Assembly (NCBI GenBank): GCA_012269985.1
Contig: JAAXJF010000002.1
Location: 1-32,431 of the forward strand
Direction: 5' to 3'
DNA from: Acidimicrobiaceae bacterium
GTDB taxonomy: Bacteria; Actinomycetota; Acidimicrobiia; Acidimicrobiales; Ilumatobacteraceae
DNA: 32,431 bases
The translations under genes were made by a program, and so were the position numbers. How positions within the stretch are numbered: the stretch's first letter is position 1; every line of letters starts with the position of its first letter. The notes under the pieces are model-generated. The model had not been told where the DNA came from. It did no database searches and was given only the letters and a program-made list of their open reading frames with translations. Below are positions 18,059-26,616 of this stretch, one piece after another.

Positions 18059-20403
18059 AGGAACTGCCTCCGTTGTTCACGTTCAGATAGCAGCGGGCCA
18101 ATCGGAAGAAGATTCCGGGGACCTCCCTTTGCCTTTGACCAATGTTCAACCAGCCATCCTCGTTTTCTCGCAATCGACGCGAGGCGGGTTTCGGGATTCA
18201 CTGCGACAGGAAAACCGACCGCTTCGAAGAGGGGTAGGTCGGAAGAAGAATCTGCGTACGCCACACATTCGTCGAGACGAAGATTCTCTGCATCGCAATA
18301 TTCAGCCAGGATCTGGGCACGTGCCTCGCCGGTTGGCGGCACGGTCGTCATCTCACCTGAGAGGGTGCCATCGGGCCGGACCGTCATCTCGGCGGCGACG
18401 ATCTCATCAAAGAGGGGGCGCAAACCTGCGACGTTGAACGAAAGTGCGCCGGTGATGAGGACGGTGCGGTGGCCGGCAGCTCGGTGAGCCCTTACACGCC
18501 GTATTCCCTCAGGAAAGCACTTTGAGATGATGAGTCCGGTGAGCATCGCCTCGACATCGGTGTCGATTTGTTCAACAGGTGCATCTGCATATCGGCGATA
18601 GAAGTGGCGTAAAAAGTCGGTGCGGTCGCGCCGATCCATCCGGAGTAGGCCAGGCGCCTCGGCAAGAGTGCGTGCAACATATTTGAGCCGCTCGCGTCCG
18701 TCGAGACGGCGGGTGGCGAGCCATGAGTAGCTTTCGACAACGTTCGACGCAATGAGGGTGTTTTCGAGGTCGAATGCGGCGACCTGACGTTTCGGGTCAA
18801 GTACCTGGCCGCGAAGGCGCGTCGTACGGTCTGCCGTTTTGACTTTGCCGGGAGTGCTCTTCACGCGGGCGTGTTCGATAATTGACGGCAGGTGAATTTC
18901 GTGGACGTAGTGGGTCCAATCGATCACTCGTGGGTCGAAACAGAATGCGTCGCGGTCGGTGTCGGGCATCTCATTCCATAGGCGCATGAGGTTGTCGACC
19001 TGATAGATCGCTTCGCACTCGGTGTAGAGGCCGTAAAGCTCGACGTATTCAAGGGCTCGCTCTACTTCGAGACGCCGGGTCTCCAAGGTGGCAGCGAACT
19101 CAGCCTGGCGCCCTCGAAGCGGCAACATCTGCATTGTGTGTTCGGCACGTTCGATCGCAGTCTTCGCCCGAGATAACTGGGTCTGTACCTTGCCGCGACC
19201 AGGGAATCGCCATTCGGGAACGACGATTGGTTGCCCGTCATTGTCATACAGCGGATTCTCGGTGAACCAACTGCTCACGTGATTGACGAGAGTTCGATAT
19301 TTCAGCGGATTGATTCCACCGGAGGCAACCTGTGTGATGGCCGGCGCGTCATCTGGGCCTGCTGCAGCAACTGCAATGATGGCGGCAACCACGATGTCAA
19401 CCGGTATGACGTCGATGGTGCCTTCTGGAACGCCAGGGAATTCTTTGAGAAGCCCTCGTGCGTAGCTGATGATGACTGGTTCTGCCATACGAAAGCCGCG
19501 AATCCAACCGGGACGAGGTTCTGCCCATGCGGACTCGATAATTGACGGACGCACAATAGAGACAGGAACATTTCCTTTTGACTCGGTAAGCGCTTGTTCA
19601 CCCAAGGCCTTTGTGAACGCATACGCATCAGGCCAACCGACCGAGGCCGCACGTGAACGGCCTGCGCCGACCAATTGATCTCGCACCCAGCGTTCACGCA
19701 GCTGTTCTGTTTTTGCAGCAAGAGCGGGAGCGCCAGCGGCACCAAGTTCGCTTCGGGCTCGTTTGCGAAACTCGCTGAGGCGTTCGGGCTGGCGTGATGA
19801 GGCCTCGGTATCGCCTTTGAGCCGCCGGGCAGATGCGACTTCGTCTTTCCACTCGAGTCCGATGGCGAATGGCCCCTCTGACACAAGTTCTTCGGGTGCT
19901 GTTCCTCGACGGTTGCCTGCCACGTAACAGGTTGACACTGCAACGAGGTGGGGAGTGATGCCCAAGTCGTTGCATAACTGCGCAATGCGGACGGGGCCGA
20001 GAAGGTTGATCTCAACGGCTTGGTCTAACGGAGAGTCGAATGAGACTGTTGCTGCTGAGTGAATGATGGTGTCGGCGGTGGAAAAGATCATTCGGTCTTC
20101 ATCAGAAAGGCCAAGTCCGTCGGCGCTGACATCACCCGCAATGGTGGTAATTCTTCGCGCGCACATGTCGTCAAACGACTCGTCAGAGGTGGCGTGCTCT
20201 TCCCGCAGGCGGTCGAAGGCATCGTTGGCAAGAATTTCTCTCGCCGTTCTACGAGCAGCAGGGGTGCGGCGGCCGTCGCGAACGAGAAGGATGAGTTCGC
20301 AGTCGGGGACGCCGCGCAGAAGACGTTCAACGAGAGCAGTGCCAACAAAACCCGTTGAACCGGTAATCGCGATGCGCCGTTTGGAGAGTGACTGTGCAAT
20401 CAC
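18055..20403 (-). CDS. Fusion of fatty-acyl-reductase-like SDR and HAD-IB phosphatase
   Basis: This 782-residue fusion begins with an extended SDR of the NAD_binding_4 (male-sterility, thioester reductase) type. It has GSTGFVG at residues 15-21 for NADPH, STCY near 157-160 and the catalytic Tyr261-x3-Lys265 (YAFTK). A linker like the C-terminal domain of acyl-CoA reductases spans about 440-515. The last 240 residues form a HAD-IB hydrolase: motif I is FDLENT (Asp545, with Glu547 where the second Asp is usual), motif II is around Thr651 (ITGA) and motif IV is YADSSSD (Asp718, Asp722). The usual motif III Lys is not evident. SDRs of this type reduce acyl thioesters to aldehydes or alcohols; the HAD half would hydrolyse a phosphate. 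The start is GTG. It is the first gene of the operon and is divergent from the TetR gene. Confidence 0.85.
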   Translation of the reverse strand: MIAQSLSKRRIAITGSTGFVGTALVERLLRGVPDCELILLVRDGRRTPAARRTAREILANDAFDRLREEHATSDESFDDMCARRITTIAGDVSADGLGLSDEDRMIFSTADTIIHSAATVSFDSPLDQAVEINLLGPVRIAQLCNDLGITPHLVAVSTCYVAGNRRGTAPEELVSEGPFAIGLEWKDEVASARRLKGDTEASSRQPERLSEFRKRARSELGAAGAPALAAKTEQLRERWVRDQLVGAGRSRAASVGWPDAYAFTKALGEQALTESKGNVPVSIVRPSIIESAWAEPRPGWIRGFRMAEPVIISYARGLLKEFPGVPEGTIDVIPVDIVVAAIIAVAAAGPDDAPAITQVASGGINPLKYRTLVNHVSSWFTENPLYDNDGQPIVVPEWRFPGRGKVQTQLSRAKTAIERAEHTMQMLPLRGRQAEFAATLETRRLEVERALEYVELYGLYTECEAIYQVDNLMRLWNEMPDTDRDAFCFDPRVIDWTHYVHEIHLPSIIEHARVKSTPGKVKTADRTTRLRGQVLDPKRQVAAFDLENTLIASNVVESYSWLATRRLDGRERLKYVARTLAEAPGLLRMDRRDRTDFLRHFYRRYADAPVEQIDTDVEAMLTGLIISKCFPEGIRRVRAHRAAGHRTVLITGALSFNVAGLRPLFDEIVAAEMTVRPDGTLSGEMTTVPPTGEARAQILAEYCDAENLRLDECVAYADSSSDLPLFEAVGFPVAVNPETRLASIARKRGWLVEHWSKAKGGPRNLLPIGPLLSEREQRRQFL

Positions 20404-20423
20404 ATCTATAGTTCTATCACGTC

Positions 20424-20439
20424 TCTACCATTTGGTAGA
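20424..20439. promoter_or_regulatory. Palindromic operator between the TetR gene and the lipid-like operon
   Basis: TCTACCA (20424-20430) and TGGTAGA (20433-20439) form a perfect 7+7 palindrome around TT, in the 57-bp gap between the divergent GTG starts at 20403 and 20461. TetR-family proteins commonly bind such a site and repress both directions. It lies about 20 bases from each start codon, so a bound dimer would block both promoters. Confidence 0.65.
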
Positions 20440-20460
20440 CAAATCTGATACAACTTTTGC

Positions 20461-21057
20461 GTGGTCAACGGGTCAACCCGAATACGAATCCTCGACACGG
20501 CGCTCGATCTATTCGGTACGCGTGGGGTCGGAACTGTCTCACTCGATGACATTGCCGACGCGGTCGGTGTCCGTAAACAGACAATTCTCTACTGGTTTAA
20601 GTCTCGAAGTGGACTCATCGATGCGGTGCTCGACCACGCCGCTGACGAATTGCTGGTGGTGGTTGAGGCCGCAATTCGGTCACGAGGGGATGAACCACTC
20701 GATCGAGTCGATGCCGTTGTTTGCGCGGTGTTCCGGCCGGTCGTGCGTCGGCCAGCACTTCTCGGCCTGATCCGTGAGGTCACTCGACTCGATGAAAGCC
20801 ACATCAACCATTTGCGTGGCCGTTTGTCAGCTGTGGTCGAACGGTGCGTTTCCTACCTCACTTCTGAAATGGAGAAGGGGCGTCTCAGAACATGCGACCC
20901 GATGGTCTTGGCGGGTCTGCTGTACTCGACGGTGTCGGGTACCGGTACCGAACCGATCGTGCTTGAAACGTTCGGATGGGAGCCAAATGCTGCGGGTCTT
21001 CGACAGGTGCGACGCGAGTTGCGCGGCTTCGTGCGAGCGGCTCTGCAACCGAACTGA
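20461..21057 (+). CDS. TetR-family transcriptional regulator
   Basis: This 198-residue regulator has an N-terminal TetR helix-turn-helix (about residues 6-52, containing ALDLFGTRGVGTVSLDDIA and RKQTILYWFKSRSGL). An all-helical ligand-binding and dimerisation domain follows. The GTG at 20461 is used because the domain begins immediately after it; no Shine-Dalgarno is visible in CAACTTTTGC, so the message may be leaderless. The gene is divergent from the four-gene reductase/dehydrogenase/LarA-like/PlsC operon. The palindrome between them makes it the probable local repressor, of itself and of the operon. The effector may be an acyl-CoA or other lipid intermediate, an inference from position only. 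Confidence 0.9.
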   Translation: MVNGSTRIRILDTALDLFGTRGVGTVSLDDIADAVGVRKQTILYWFKSRSGLIDAVLDHAADELLVVVEAAIRSRGDEPLDRVDAVVCAVFRPVVRRPALLGLIREVTRLDESHINHLRGRLSAVVERCVSYLTSEMEKGRLRTCDPMVLAGLLYSTVSGTGTEPIVLETFGWEPNAAGLRQVRRELRGFVRAALQPN

Positions 21058-21149
21058 GGTTGAGTGTCGTGATGGGTGTGAGAAAAAGAGATCGAGCCAG
21101 TGTTCGAGAAGGGCTCTGAGAGCGTCTGCTGTGGTGCTTGCACGGATCT

Positions 21150-21172
21150 GGGTTCGATCGTCAAAAGAACCC
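21150..21172 (+). terminator. Weak hairpin after the TetR gene
   Basis: GGGTTC (21150-21155) pairs with GAACCC (21167-21172) across an 11-base loop, followed by TCGCTTTCC, in the 164-bp gap between the TetR and VOC genes. The T-tract is poor. I see nothing else in the gap apart from the VOC ribosome-binding site. Confidence 0.25.
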
Positions 21173-21221
21173 TCGCTTTCCGCCTGACGGAAGAGGGGAT
21201 TGAGAGTTCTAACGTGAGGTA

Positions 21222-21611
21222 ATGAAAATTGCTCTCACAAGTATCTTTGTCGATGACCAGCAGATCGCCCGTGCGTTTTACACCGAAAAACTTGGATTCA
21301 GGGTGAAACACAATGTGCCAATGGGTGACCACTCGTGGTTGACAGTGACTTCTCCCCAGAGCCCGGACGGGCCGGAACTTTTGTTGGAACCGGCAAGTCA
21401 CCCCGCGGTAAAGCCCTATCGGGATGCATTAGTTGCAGATGGGATTGCTCTCGCACAATTCGAGGTGGAAAATGTGGAAGCCGAGGTTGAGCGTCTTACG
21501 CACCGGGGTGTCCGATTCACTCAACCACCAACTGCGGTGGGCCCGGTGACAATCGCTGTATTTGACGACACGTGCGGAAACCTCATCATGATTCAGTCAT
21601 CTTCTTCATAA
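21222..21611 (+). CDS. VOC-superfamily (glyoxalase/dioxygenase-fold) protein
   Basis: This 129-residue single-domain protein has the paired beta-alpha-beta-beta-beta modules of the vicinal-oxygen-chelate fold. It begins with the strand KIALTSIFVDD and the helix ARAFYTEKLGFRV, and ends with the strand pair TIAVFDDTCGNLIMIQ. Members include glyoxalase I, extradiol dioxygenases and antibiotic-binding proteins. The usual N-terminal metal-binding His is not present (TSIFVDD), so metal dependence is uncertain and the substrate unknown. The ATG is preceded by GTGAGGTA, a good ribosome-binding site. It stands alone, convergent with ddl across a 131-bp gap. Confidence 0.8.
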   Translation: MKIALTSIFVDDQQIARAFYTEKLGFRVKHNVPMGDHSWLTVTSPQSPDGPELLLEPASHPAVKPYRDALVADGIALAQFEVENVEAEVERLTHRGVRFTQPPTAVGPVTIAVFDDTCGNLIMIQSSSS

Positions 21612-21742
21612 CATGAACAGTGTTCGATGAGGAATAGACAATTTCAGAGTACGCCTACTCCGTGGAGAGTGGTTTTTCTGTGTCGCTGCTGAGACTTCTT
21701 TACGACTCCAGCAACCGGAAGGAGCTTTTCGGCCCCACCGGG

Positions 21743-22834
21743 CTAGCGCGCAGTGTTCCGAACCCTCGACGAGTGGCGTTCTACGGCGAGGTCAACAAGG
21801 TTGTTGATGAGGGTTGCATACGTCATGCCACTTGCGGTGACCATCTTCGGGTACATCGAAATCGGAGTGAACCCTGGCATCGTGTTCAACTCGTTAAACA
21901 ACACCCCTCGCCCGTGCTCCTCGAAGAAAAAGTCACACCGAGCGAGGCCTGAACAGCCAAGAGAGGAAAACACGCGAACTGCAAGATCAGTGACTTCAGT
22001 AGCGACGTCCTCCGGCAACTGGGCGGGAAGCTCCGACGTTGAGTTTCCGTCAAGGTACTTATCTGAGTACGAGTAGAAACTGTCAGCCGGAATCACCTCT
22101 CCCGGTGGAAATGCGATCGGAGACTCATTGCCGAGCACTGCGCCCTCAATTTCTCGTCCATCAATTCCTTCTTCCACGAGGACAGAAGAGTCGAACGTAA
22201 AAGCAAGTTTGACTGCGGCTGCAAGATCCTGAGGGCCTTCGACACGCGAGACGCCAACCGATGAACCCATGTTTGCTGGCTTCACGAAACACGGGTAACC
22301 CAGTTCAAGCTCGACACGTTGGGCAATCGATGCCATCGCTTGCAGATCTGCGGTGGTCAACGTGAAGTAGCGAGGAATCGGAATACCGGCTGACGCAGCG
22401 ACGGTCTTCGCCATCGACTTATCCATCGCGAGCGCAGATCCGAGCACACCAGAGCCGACATATGCCACATCGAGCACCTCAAGCAGACCTTGAATCGTGC
22501 CATCTTCGCCGAGTGGGCCATGCAATAACGGAACCACGACAATCTGCTCGGCCGATGATGCAGAAAGCTCGGCAACGAGGTTGAACGGATTAACGGGCAC
22601 GCCCTCAGTCGAAAGGCTTCCATCTTCAGCCAGATCGTGATTCGACTCTGAAAATGGGTCGCTCACGCGATTCCATTGCCCGTCTTTGGTGATGCCAATG
22701 ACTGTGACATCGTGAAGTGATCGATCGATGGCGGCGGCCACGTGCCATGCGGTTGTGCAACTGACATCGTGTTCTGCCGAACGCCCACCAAAGACGACGA
22801 CAAGGTGGGTGCGAAGTTTGGCCACGACCTTCAC
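21743..22834 (-). CDS. ddl: D-alanine--D-alanine ligase
   Basis: This enzyme joins two D-alanines with ATP to supply the dipeptide that MurF adds to the peptidoglycan precursor. The 363 residues form an ATP-grasp enzyme with VVFGGRSAEHDVS at the N-terminus, LHGPLGEDGTIQG (a signature of the family), the ATP-grasp FVKPANMGSSVGVS, and the closing FNELNTMPGFTP with metal-binding Glu and Asn. The frame extends upstream to a TTG at 22921, but the GTG at 22834 is chosen because it has AGGGA about 7 bases upstream and puts the first strand at the N-terminus. That start leaves only 16 bp to the divergent murF start, so the promoters must lie partly inside the opposite gene. It is convergent with the VOC gene. 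Confidence 0.9.
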   Translation of the reverse strand: MKVVAKLRTHLVVVFGGRSAEHDVSCTTAWHVAAAIDRSLHDVTVIGITKDGQWNRVSDPFSESNHDLAEDGSLSTEGVPVNPFNLVAELSASSAEQIVVVPLLHGPLGEDGTIQGLLEVLDVAYVGSGVLGSALAMDKSMAKTVAASAGIPIPRYFTLTTADLQAMASIAQRVELELGYPCFVKPANMGSSVGVSRVEGPQDLAAAVKLAFTFDSSVLVEEGIDGREIEGAVLGNESPIAFPPGEVIPADSFYSYSDKYLDGNSTSELPAQLPEDVATEVTDLAVRVFSSLGCSGLARCDFFFEEHGRGVLFNELNTMPGFTPISMYPKMVTASGMTYATLINNLVDLAVERHSSRVRNTAR

Positions 22835-22850
22835 GGTACTGTCCCTAGTT

Positions 22851-24155
22851 GTGCAGTTGAAGGCATCAGAAGTTGCGTCAGCAATCGGAGGTCGCCTTAT
22901 CGGTGATGACGTGTTGATCAATGGCGTTCATTTCGACTCGCGAGCCGACATCCAACGCTGTATGTTCGTCGCAATTCGCGCTGAGCGGAACGGTCACGAC
23001 TTCGTGCCAGACGCGTTCTCTCGGGGTGCAAGTTGCGCGTTGGTTTCTGAAGATGTTGACGATGTGGCGGGTTCACTCATCGTTGTTGATGACACGATGC
23101 AGGCGTTCTCTGATCTAGCAACACACGTCCGCTCACAGCAGTTATCAGATGTTGCCGTAGTTGGAGTGACGGGCAGTGTGGGTAAGACCTCAACGAAGAA
23201 TCTCATCGCTGGAGCTCTGAGTTCCACTGCGGTATGGGCAAGCCCAAAGAGTTTCAATAATGAACAGGGAGTTCCCTTCACGCTCATCAACACCCCCAGC
23301 GGCGCGCGCACGGTGGTGGTCGAAATGGGAATGCGCGGATTCGGCGAGATCACGCACTTGTGCGATGTGGCCTCGCCAACTATTGGAGTTGTCACTCGCG
23401 TAGGGCAGGCACACACCGCCCGCCTTGGTGGAATCGAAGGGGTCGCTAAGGCCAAGGCGGAACTTGTTGCGTCGCTTCCAACCTCGGGCACCGCAGTGTT
23501 GAACGCCGACGATGAACGCGTGCTCGCAATGTCGGCAATCGCTCCGGGTGCGGTGGTGACCTACGGTCAGCACGGCAACGTCACTCCTACCGAAGTTCAT
23601 TTTGATGCGTTCGGTCGAGCGCGATTTCGTTTTGATTCACCGTGGGGTTCAGCCCAGGTTGCCCTGCAGGTGGCGGGGAAGCACATGATGAGCAATGCAC
23701 TCGCCGCCATCGCGGTCGGAGGTGTGTTGAGGGTTTCTTTGGAGGAAATCGTGGATGGACTTGAGGCCGTGGAGCCGGAGGATCACCGAATGGTGGTCCA
23801 CGAATTGGCATCAGGTTCACTCCTCATCGATGACTGCTACAACGCAAACCCGACTTCAGTTGTTGCAGCATTGCGCACATTGGCCGACCTTGATGTGAGC
23901 CGGCGAATCGCGGTGCTGGGAGAGATGGCAGAGGTTGACGATCCTGTTGCCGCTCATCGGTCGGTTGCCGAAACCGCATCTCACTTGGGGATCGGGGTCA
24001 TTCCGATCATGACCGACTTGTACGGCGAAGAGGGATCAGATGTGCTGCCCGCTTCCGTCATGGAGATGCTCACCACAGGAGACACCGCGGTGTTAGTGAA
24101 GGGAAGTCGGGTTGCTGGTCTTGAACGGATCGTTGAAGAGATACTTCACCGTTAA
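22851..24155 (+). CDS. murF: UDP-N-acetylmuramoyl-tripeptide--D-alanyl-D-alanine ligase
   Basis: MurF adds D-Ala-D-Ala to UDP-MurNAc-tripeptide, the last cytoplasmic step of the pentapeptide precursor. The 434 residues hold the N-terminal substrate domain, the ATP P-loop VTGSVGKTSTKNL, FNNEQGVPFTL, and the typical DDCYNANPTS near the C-terminal domain. The start is taken as the GTG at 22851, where the family N-terminus begins; an ATG at 22728 would lie inside ddl and adds 41 unrelated residues. No ribosome-binding site is seen, but TACTGT (22837-22842) 8 bases before the GTG could be a -10 for a leaderless message. Placing it opposite ddl pairs the two D-Ala-D-Ala steps. Its stop overlaps the stop of the MFS gene by 4 bases. 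Confidence 0.93.
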   Translation: MQLKASEVASAIGGRLIGDDVLINGVHFDSRADIQRCMFVAIRAERNGHDFVPDAFSRGASCALVSEDVDDVAGSLIVVDDTMQAFSDLATHVRSQQLSDVAVVGVTGSVGKTSTKNLIAGALSSTAVWASPKSFNNEQGVPFTLINTPSGARTVVVEMGMRGFGEITHLCDVASPTIGVVTRVGQAHTARLGGIEGVAKAKAELVASLPTSGTAVLNADDERVLAMSAIAPGAVVTYGQHGNVTPTEVHFDAFGRARFRFDSPWGSAQVALQVAGKHMMSNALAAIAVGGVLRVSLEEIVDGLEAVEPEDHRMVVHELASGSLLIDDCYNANPTSVVAALRTLADLDVSRRIAVLGEMAEVDDPVAAHRSVAETASHLGIGVIPIMTDLYGEEGSDVLPASVMEMLTTGDTAVLVKGSRVAGLERIVEEILHR

Positions 24156-25441
24156 TGAAGACGGCTTGGGCCAGTCTCTGGAATTGAGGTTGGTTCGCCG
24201 TCTAAGAAATCATCCTCGTCGAGTCTGCCCAGATCAGAGATCACCCCATTTACCGCCGCAGCGATTGCGCCTACGGCAAGCACCCATCGTGCCCCGACTG
24301 CATCCATGATCGGTCCACCGAGGAGATTGCCGATCGGGATTGAGCCCCCAAATGACATGAACCACAGCGGCATGATCGATGCCCGCTCAGCGTCAGTGAG
24401 GTTGTGTTGCAGTTCGGTCATCATGGCAGTCGCAAGAAGGAAATAGACGACACCGAGTACGAACGAAACCGGTAGGGCAACAGCGAAGTTGCTGGTGATG
24501 GCAAAGAGAAACAGAAAGAGAGCGAAGAGCCTGAAACTCCACCTAATGAGAATGTGTCGCGACACTTCTGAAAACACGGTGCCAACCGATAACGCCCCGA
24601 GAAACGCTCCGAGTCCCCAGGTGATGTAGAGCACCTTGTATGCACCGCTGTCTGCCGCAAGTCCGAGGTTCAGACGCGTGACCGAAGGGAACAAACCGAT
24701 GTACGGCAAGCTGACAACGGAGAAGCAAAACATTGAGCTGAGGAGCACAAGCAGCACTTTCCGGCGTCGAGCAAGACCAACTCCGGCCGTCAGCGCCCGC
24801 CAGCCTTTCGCCTTGTTCATGCCGTTAATCGATGGCAAGTGATTCTTCGCAAGAGGAACCATGATGAAGCAATAAGTAGCGGCATTGATGAGGAAGAGTT
24901 GCCAGAGGTCGAGCCCGATCCATCCGAGGAATGCGGCGAGCGCAGGCCCGGCGATGCGGCTTCCATTGATCATCGCTGAGTTGAGACTCACCGCCCCACC
25001 AATGTCGGCGCGCGGTACGAGCGAAGGCAAGCTGGCGTTGAACGCAGGCGCTTGCACGGTGTTGGCAATGCCAATGCCAAGCTGAATGGCGAAGATCGTC
25101 CAAATTGGTGCGCTCCAGCGTGCGAGTCCACCCAAGACAACCGAGAGCACCATCATCGACGCTTGCATGGCGAGAATCAAACGCGTTCGGTCGACCCGAT
25201 CTGCGAGAACACCTGCGGGTACCGAGCCAAAGAGCATCGGACCGAGTTGTGCGAAAATGAGCAGGCCGACGAACGCAGCCGACCCAGTCCGAACGTCAAG
25301 GTAGGCCGGCAGCATGAAGTTCTGCATCCAGGTGCCGACGTTCGACAGGGACGCACCGATGAACAGCACGCGAAAGTGACGGTGCTGAAGTGCGGAGCGG
25401 GCGGTGCCCGTGCGAGGTGAGGTACTGGTGGGGCTGGACAT
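24152..25441 (-). CDS. MFS transporter, EntS-like (MFS_3) exporter
   Basis: This 429-residue membrane protein has about 12 predicted transmembrane segments and opens with the LQHRHFRVLFIGASLSNVGTW block typical of the MFS_3 group. The MFS loop motif between segments 2 and 3 is VPAGVLADRVDRTR. The group exports siderophores, drugs or metabolites by proton antiport; the substrate is unknown. The ATG at 25441 is preferred over a GTG 33 bases upstream, though neither has a clear ribosome-binding site. It is convergent with murF, sharing four bases at the stops (TTAA), and follows the LLM oxidoreductase on the same strand after 91 bp. The C-terminal tail is acidic (DEDDFLDGEP). Confidence 0.88.
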   Translation of the reverse strand: MSSPTSTSPRTGTARSALQHRHFRVLFIGASLSNVGTWMQNFMLPAYLDVRTGSAAFVGLLIFAQLGPMLFGSVPAGVLADRVDRTRLILAMQASMMVLSVVLGGLARWSAPIWTIFAIQLGIGIANTVQAPAFNASLPSLVPRADIGGAVSLNSAMINGSRIAGPALAAFLGWIGLDLWQLFLINAATYCFIMVPLAKNHLPSINGMNKAKGWRALTAGVGLARRRKVLLVLLSSMFCFSVVSLPYIGLFPSVTRLNLGLAADSGAYKVLYITWGLGAFLGALSVGTVFSEVSRHILIRWSFRLFALFLFLFAITSNFAVALPVSFVLGVVYFLLATAMMTELQHNLTDAERASIMPLWFMSFGGSIPIGNLLGGPIMDAVGARWVLAVGAIAAAVNGVISDLGRLDEDDFLDGEPTSIPETGPSRLH

Positions 25442-25532
25442 GGGGGGAGAAGCAAACCTAACTGCTTGCGGCACAGATGTAGCGGTTCACCTGCGAGAAC
25501 GCAGATGACGCAACGAGGTTAAGGAGTTGGCA

Positions 25533-26570
25533 CTACGAAAGGATGTCGACGTAGGTCTGCAACATCGACGTGGGGCCAGACAGCAGAAGTGTTGTCAGGA
25601 CCGTCTCCTCCCATCGGGAGAGCTCTTCCTTGATCTTTTCGGGAGGACCGACAAGGGCAACGTCTTCCACCATCTTCAATGGGATTGCGGCGGCTGCCTC
25701 TTGTTTCTTCCCTTCGAGGTACAGGTCTTGCACCTTAAGGGCGACATCTTCGTATCCCATTCGTGCGAATACGTCGAAATGGAAGTTCGCGCCTTTCGCT
25801 CCCATGCCGCCGGCATAGAGGGCGAGCATTGGGCGGATCATGTCAGCACAGGCTTCGACGTCATCTCCAGGAATCACCGTGACCGGAGCGATTACCTCGA
25901 AATCATCAGCCTTTTCTGGACTCCCTGACCGCGCGAATCCTTCTTGCAAGCATGATGAGTAAAAGTTGTTCTCAGAAGGTGAGAAGAACAAGGGCAGCCA
26001 CCCGTCGCAAATTTCTGCGGAGAGCGCAACGTTCTTCGGTCCCTCGGCTCCGAGATAGATCGGAATGTCGTTTCTGAACGGATGGACCGTTGACTTGAGA
26101 GGCTTTCCGAGACCGCTCGCGCCCTCGCCGTCGTAGGGCAACCGATATTGATTACCTGCGTGGGTAACGGGTTCGTCGCGTCGCAAGATCGAACGCACGA
26201 TGGACACGTATTCACGAGTTCGCTCGAGTGGTCGGTGGTAACGCTCGCCGTACCATCCTTCAACAACCTGTGGTCCTGAGACACCGAGACCGAGAATAAA
26301 TCGACCTTGCGAAAGGTGATCGATGGTCATCGCTGCCATTGCAGTAGCCGACGGTGTTCGAGCTGACATCTGAATGATGCCGGTACCAAGTTTGATTCGA
26401 GATGTTGAAGCACCCCACCAGGCGAGAGGTGTCAGGGCATCTGACCCATACGCCTCAGCCGTCCAGACCGATTCGAACCCAAGTCGCTCAGCTTCGATGA
26501 CGCTGTTCAACGCGTCTCTGGGAGGGCCTGACGACCAGTAACCAACGCTATATCCAAGTTGTAACGCCAT
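25533..26570 (-). CDS. LLM-class F420-dependent oxidoreductase
   Basis: This 345-residue TIM-barrel protein is of the luciferase-like monooxygenase family, in the branch that uses coenzyme F420 in Actinobacteria. Indicative segments are EAERLGFESVWTAEAYG near residues 27-43, LGTGIIQMSARTP, and the SQGRFILGLGVSGPQVVEGWYG block. Near the C-terminus is a VGPPEKIKEEL segment common in the family. The ATG at 26570 is used; a GTG two codons upstream is possible. The substrate cannot be assigned. It lies 46 bp after alanine dehydrogenase on the same strand and may be cotranscribed with it and the MFS gene. F420 use is inferred from family, not shown by a motif unique to it. Confidence 0.88.
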   Translation of the reverse strand: MALQLGYSVGYWSSGPPRDALNSVIEAERLGFESVWTAEAYGSDALTPLAWWGASTSRIKLGTGIIQMSARTPSATAMAAMTIDHLSQGRFILGLGVSGPQVVEGWYGERYHRPLERTREYVSIVRSILRRDEPVTHAGNQYRLPYDGEGASGLGKPLKSTVHPFRNDIPIYLGAEGPKNVALSAEICDGWLPLFFSPSENNFYSSCLQEGFARSGSPEKADDFEVIAPVTVIPGDDVEACADMIRPMLALYAGGMGAKGANFHFDVFARMGYEDVALKVQDLYLEGKKQEAAAAIPLKMVEDVALVGPPEKIKEELSRWEETVLTTLLLSGPTSMLQTYVDILS

Positions 26571-26616
26571 GCCCACACTGTAGGTCGCACACAGAATTCG
26601 ATGAGAGGTCGAGACC

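Noticed and set aside
19302-20015. 237-codon frame inside the SDR-HAD gene
   Set aside because: It is an out-of-frame shadow of a gene with clear domains; its residues are rich in Ser, Pro and Arg without motifs.
21662-21952. 96-codon plus-strand frame
   Set aside because: It mostly lies antisense to ddl and shows no family features.
22728-22850. Upstream ATG for murF
   Set aside because: It adds 41 residues antisense to ddl that do not resemble MurF; the GTG at 22851 fits the family N-terminus.
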